Below are positions 60,919-64,000 of a DNA stretch of 64,000 nucleotides, piece by piece (the first letter of the stretch is position 1; every line of letters begins with the position of its first letter). The notes beneath the pieces were generated by a model that saw only the letters and a list, made by a program, of their open reading frames with translations, was not told the DNA's origin and made no database searches. A program made the translations under genes and the position numbers. Source of the stretch: Mucilaginibacter rubeus (lineage in GTDB: Bacteria > Bacteroidota > Bacteroidia > Sphingobacteriales > Sphingobacteriaceae). The DNA lies in NCBI RefSeq assembly GCF_003286415.2, contig NZ_CP043450.1:7130001-7194000 (forward strand). The letters are read 5' to 3'.

Positions 60919-61596
60919 TTATTTAATCATCCCCAGATTCTGTACATAAGCTCCGCCCACGGGCAGCATAAAGCCATTAATCGTTACCTGGTGACGTTCT
61001 ATCTTATCAATTTTACTTACAGCGGCAATAAACGACCGATGGATCCTGATAAATTTTTCGGCAGGGAGTAGGCTTTCAACTTCGGTAATGGTCATTCGGG
61101 TAATCACTTTGCTATCCTTCAGCATAAAATTGACATAGTTACCTGTTGCTTCCAGGTGATAGATCTCATCAAAATTAACACGTACCTGGTCGTAACCGGT
61201 TTTCAGGAAAATGTAATCCTTAACATCGGCAGTGTTCCTGAAATTGTAAAGCTCGTAGGCTTTATTACAGGCTTTTATAAACCGGGTAAGCGCGAAGGGT
61301 TTTAATAAGTAGTCAACCGCGTCGAGCTCGAAACTGGTTACAGCATGTTCAGTGTAAGCAGTGGTGAATATAACCAGCGGCTTTTTGTTGAGGCACGTTA
61401 ACAGGTCGATGCCCGATATATCGGGCATCTTAATATCGAGGAACAGCAGGTCTACCTGTTCGCGCTGTAGGTAATCCATGGCTTTAAAGGCATCAGTAAA
61501 CTCGGCTTTCAGGTCAAGAAATGGCACCTTGGCGGCATGCGAACGGATCACATCAAGCGCTATCGGTTCATCATCAATGGCTATGGCGGTAATCAA
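60919..61596 (-). CDS. LytTR-family response regulator
   Basis: This 225-residue regulator has a receiver domain (1-120) with the acidic pair in AIDDEP, the phosphoacceptor Asp54 in LLFLDIKMPDISG, Thr in IFTTAYTEHA and Lys in LLKPFA. A LytTR DNA-binding domain (about 130-225) follows, with EIYHLEATGNYVNFML and IRIHRSFIAAVSKIDKIERH. It begins 3 nt after the kinase gene stop, so the two are co-transcribed and probably translationally coupled. Target genes are unknown. Confidence 0.93.
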   Translation of the reverse strand: MITAIAIDDEPIALDVIRSHAAKVPFLDLKAEFTDAFKAMDYLQREQVDLLFLDIKMPDISGIDLLTCLNKKPLVIFTTAYTEHAVTSFELDAVDYLLKPFALTRFIKACNKAYELYNFRNTADVKDYIFLKTGYDQVRVNFDEIYHLEATGNYVNFMLKDSKVITRMTITEVESLLPAEKFIRIHRSFIAAVSKIDKIERHQVTINGFMLPVGGAYVQNLGMIK

Positions 61597-61599
61597 AGC

Positions 61600-62985
61600 T
61601 TATTGTAGTTGTATGGTTAAATGTATGAAAAAATCTTTGGCGCTTTCGCGGATCACCAATTCATGTTTGTTAGGGTACAGGAGTATCAGCCGTTGTTTCA
61701 CATTTTCCAGGCCAATGCCGTTGTTGTATTTTTCGGTATCGTTAAACACTTTTGGGTGGATGCTATTATGCACATCAAAGTAAAGCGTGTTTTCTTTGGT
61801 TTGCAGGCTGATGTTGATATGCGATGGTTGGCGCAGACTGATGCCGTGTTTAAAGGCGTTTTCGATAAAAGGGATCAGCAACATAGGGGCAATCTGCAAG
61901 GCGTTTATGTGTTCTTCAATCTGCAGAACAATGCTGATATCTGGTGATGTTTGGGTGCGTAACGTTTGCAGGGCGATGTAGTTATTCAGGTAATCGATTT
62001 CGCGTACCAGCAGTATCTTTTCCTGCATGTTCTCCTGTAGCATAAAGCGCATCATATCGCCAAGGCGCTGCACACCTTCAGCGGTGCGTTCGGCATTTTC
62101 CTGCAAGGCGGTACCATACAAAGTATTCAACGCGTTAAACAGGAAATGAGGATTAATTTGTGAGCGAAGGAAGTCCAGATCTGCTGTTGAGCGGCCGAGT
62201 GCGGTTTTTAAATAAGTGATTTCCTGGTTGCCGGCCATTTTGCGTTTGTAAACTATCCAGGCAAAGGGGCCTGTAATAAGCAGTTGTATACCGCAATTAA
62301 ATCCACCAACAATAAATGTTGGCTCCGATGATTCAAATATCAGGCTTGTTAAAATGCCTATTGGGATGCTGATCAGCAACATGACACCTGCGGTTTTAAG
62401 CAGGTAGTTAAAGATGCCGCGATTTTTGGCCAACGTTTGCGGTATTAAACTGTAAAAAGACAAGGCGTAAATGCCTATAGCTACCGGTGCTATAATTACG
62501 AAAGTAGTGATCAACTCAACCGGGAAATCGGCAAGCGCCATCATAAAGGCAACGATCATGCAAATCACAATCGCTATAATACAATCGTGGGTAAGCACCC
62601 TGTATTTGGCTTGTATTTTATCTACGTTACTTAACAGGAAATTCGCCGAATACTTGATCATGCTGTAAAAAGTAAGCATCATCATCACCCATAAAGCATA
62701 TAACACGTTTGTTTTGAAAACAAGGTTATATACATAATCGGCAGATTTGTGATAAAACAAGTAGCCCTTTAACCATGTATCGGTTATACCGAACAGGCCC
62801 CAAAGCGCAGTAAGGAGAGCCAAGCCTAAAATGATGTGCCACGCAATGCGCCGTTTTTCGGCTAAGGCCGGAATGATAACAAAGTTCCAAAGTAAAAAGG
62901 CACCATAGTATCCGGTATACCTAAACACTTCCGGGAAAAAATAAAATTTAGAGTACGAATAATGTAAGTGGTAATTGTTAAACAT
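61600..62985 (-). CDS. LytS-type sensor histidine kinase (frame-limited form)
   Basis: This 461-residue reading gives a multi-helix membrane sensor region (about 20-250), the His_kinase motif with His280 in LRSQINPHFLFNALNTLYG, and the ATPase region with IPFIENAFKHGI and NNGIGLENVKQRL. It pairs with the LytTR regulator downstream. The start MFNNYHLHYS is simply the first ATG: an open frame continues for 40 more codons upstream, encoding KVADSNYKEIWTPYRY and a first membrane helix, which points to a longer authentic protein (see 62986-63128). Confidence 0.9.
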   Translation of the reverse strand: MFNNYHLHYSYSKFYFFPEVFRYTGYYGAFLLWNFVIIPALAEKRRIAWHIILGLALLTALWGLFGITDTWLKGYLFYHKSADYVYNLVFKTNVLYALWVMMMLTFYSMIKYSANFLLSNVDKIQAKYRVLTHDCIIAIVICMIVAFMMALADFPVELITTFVIIAPVAIGIYALSFYSLIPQTLAKNRGIFNYLLKTAGVMLLISIPIGILTSLIFESSEPTFIVGGFNCGIQLLITGPFAWIVYKRKMAGNQEITYLKTALGRSTADLDFLRSQINPHFLFNALNTLYGTALQENAERTAEGVQRLGDMMRFMLQENMQEKILLVREIDYLNNYIALQTLRTQTSPDISIVLQIEEHINALQIAPMLLIPFIENAFKHGISLRQPSHINISLQTKENTLYFDVHNSIHPKVFNDTEKYNNGIGLENVKQRLILLYPNKHELVIRESAKDFFIHLTIQLQ

Positions 62986-63128
62986 GTACCTGTATGGGGT
63001 CCATATTTCTTTGTAGTTACTATCGGCAACTTTGGTTAACAGCAGTATAAGTGCAAAAGCATAAATGGTGGTTGCGGCCCAAAATTCAATTTGCCAAGAT
63101 TCAGGTTTTTTTTCAGCAGATCATTCAT
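62986..63128 (-). pseudogene. Frameshifted 5' end of the LytS-type kinase at an A8 tract
   Basis: An ATG at 63128 reads MNDLLKK and then hits eight consecutive A (T8 on the plus strand, 63106-63113). In that frame translation ends 23 codons later. With nine A the frame would run as MNDLLKKKPESWQIEFWAAT, a membrane helix ending FALILLLTKVA, and on without a stop into MFNNYH, giving a 509-residue kinase. The coding quality of the 40 codons between the tract and MFNNYH supports a single-base deletion, slippage or a sequencing error. Confidence 0.8.
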
Positions 63129-63223
63129 AGTGTTTTGAATTATGCCCGCAAGGTATAATGCACAATACTACTGAATAAATAAATGGGATGAAACCGGTTT
63201 CTGGTGTGATGGGTTTGCTTTTT

Positions 63224-63476
63224 TAGTTGCAGTGGCAGTAGCGAGTAGCAGTCATTTTTTAGTAGCAGTAGCTGCGGCGAGTGGCAGTTGTTTTTTAGTA
63301 GCAGTAGCAGGCTTGAATAGCAGTTATTTTTAATGATACAATAATTGTATTAATAGACATTACTGCTGCTGCTACTAAAGTCTGCTACTAATCTCTGCTG
63401 CTGCTACTAAAGTCTGCTGCTGCTACTAAAGTCTGCTGCTAATCACTGCTGCTGCCACTAAAAACTGCCGCTACTA
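63224..63476. repeat. GCAGTAGCAG / CTGCTGCTACTAAAGT inverted repeat region
   Basis: The left half (63224-63330) repeats AGTAGCAG and TTTTTTAGTAGCAGTAGC units. The right half (63361-63476) repeats a 19-nt unit CTGCTGCTGCTACTAAAGT, their approximate reverse complement, with an AT-rich centre (AATGATACAATAATTGTATT). It fills the gap between the kinase and SirB1-like genes. Confidence 0.85.
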
Positions 63477-63478
63477 AC

Positions 63479-64000
63479 TTACTCCCCGGAGGGGGCATCC
63501 ATTATCTCCAGCAACTCATTCAACTCTCTTACCTTATCTGCCGAGCCAAGATTTTCATAGGCGCTAATGAGGTTGCGGAGTACACGTTTAATGATATCGG
63601 TGTTGGAGCAGGGCTCGTAAAATTGCTTATCAAATTTGAGGTTAAGCTGCTTCAGGAACATATCCACATCGCGTCGGCCAAACAGGAAACCTTTGTTAAA
63701 AGCGTTGATGTAAAACAGGATGCCGCTTTCAAATTCGCTTTGCATACTTTCATCCAGATAGGCCAGGATGAAATGTTGCGGCAGGTTTACGCCATATACG
63801 GGGATATCCAGTTTTTGCGCTATGATAGAATAAATGATGGCTAACGAAATCTGATTACCCTTTTTGGTTTCCAATACCTGGCTCAGGTAGCTGTTTTGCG
63901 GGTCGAGGTGATTGGAGGTGTTGCCGCTGAAACCGTAGATGTTGTAAAATACATGGTTAATGAGCTTGATCTGCTCTTTCGGACTGGCCTCGTTCATCAT
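63479..64000 (-). CDS. SirB1/transglutaminase-like protein (truncated by the window)
   Basis: This fragment of 173 residues is the C-terminal part: the frame is open to the window edge, so the true start lies beyond 64000. The segment KGNQISLAIIYSIIAQKLDIPVYGVNLPQHFILAYL is the core of the SirB1-type transglutaminase-like fold, with Gly, Pro and His conserved and catalytic Cys usually lost. Following residues form a helical tail. Its biological role is unclear. Confidence 0.85.
   Translation of the reverse strand: MMNEASPKEQIKLINHVFYNIYGFSGNTSNHLDPQNSYLSQVLETKKGNQISLAIIYSIIAQKLDIPVYGVNLPQHFILAYLDESMQSEFESGILFYINAFNKGFLFGRRDVDMFLKQLNLKFDKQFYEPCSNTDIIKRVLRNLISAYENLGSADKVRELNELLEIMDAPSGE

Noticed and set aside
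63224..63476. Possible CRISPR array because of the regular CTGCTGCTGCTACTAAAGT units.
   Set aside because: There are no unique spacers and no cas genes; the units are contiguous and mirrored by an inverted half.

Overview
The window looks like a chromosomal segment of a member of the Bacteroidota, most likely family Sphingobacteriaceae and probably Mucilaginibacter or a close relative. The support is: promoters of the TAnnTTTG type, two proteins with gliding-motility/type IX secretion C-terminal domains, a TonB-dependent receptor, many small lipoproteins, Bacteroidota-specific families (DUF4293, DUF3098, DUF5683), and the gene order parA-parB-DUF5683-dapB-lepB. No rRNA, tRNA, CRISPR array, prophage or integrative element is visible. 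The genus is an inference from overall character, not from a marker search.

Layout. 0-5 kb: a lone antitoxin-like gene, gpsA, two small exported proteins, a DEAD-box RNA helicase and a DUF4293 membrane protein. 5-14.5 kb: truA, an ABC exporter, the ftsX-DUF3098-uppP-truB-ribF run, a LysE-type exporter and a BtuF-like binding protein. 14.7-24.3 kb: envelope and scavenging genes (GH20 hexosaminidase, TonB receptor, sorbosone dehydrogenase-like lipoprotein, two tandem paralogous T9SS cargo proteins). 24.4-33 kb: FMN reductase, parAB, DUF5683, dapB and three tandem signal peptidase I genes. 33-38.2 kb: Ldh-family dehydrogenase and the str operon rpsL-rpsG-fusA-rpsJ on the minus strand. 38.4-49.7 kb: lipoproteins, nrdB-nrdA, msrB, an RBBP9-like hydrolase, an SRPBCC protein and asnS. 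49.7-58.7 kb: EamA permease, dnaG, yraN, a glutaminyl cyclase-like lipoprotein, a REP-associated transposase with its repeats, pgi, and prfB with a programmed frameshift. 58.8-64 kb: an esterase-like hydrolase, small proteins, a LytS/LytTR two-component system whose kinase is frameshifted at a poly-A tract, and a truncated SirB1-like protein.

The most notable signals lie between the genes. At least seven families of dispersed palindromic repeats fill the gaps. Several of them sit on stop codons, so the last residues and stop of truA, ribF, the Ldh-family gene and the SRPBCC gene are written by repeat DNA. A RAYT (Y1/HUH) transposase sits beside three copies of its own palindrome. Five genes have a TAnnTTTG box only 4-5 nt before the start codon, which predicts leaderless mRNAs. 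The primase has lost all four zinc ligands of its CHC2 finger. I see no complete, clearly undescribed multi-gene defence or biosynthetic system.
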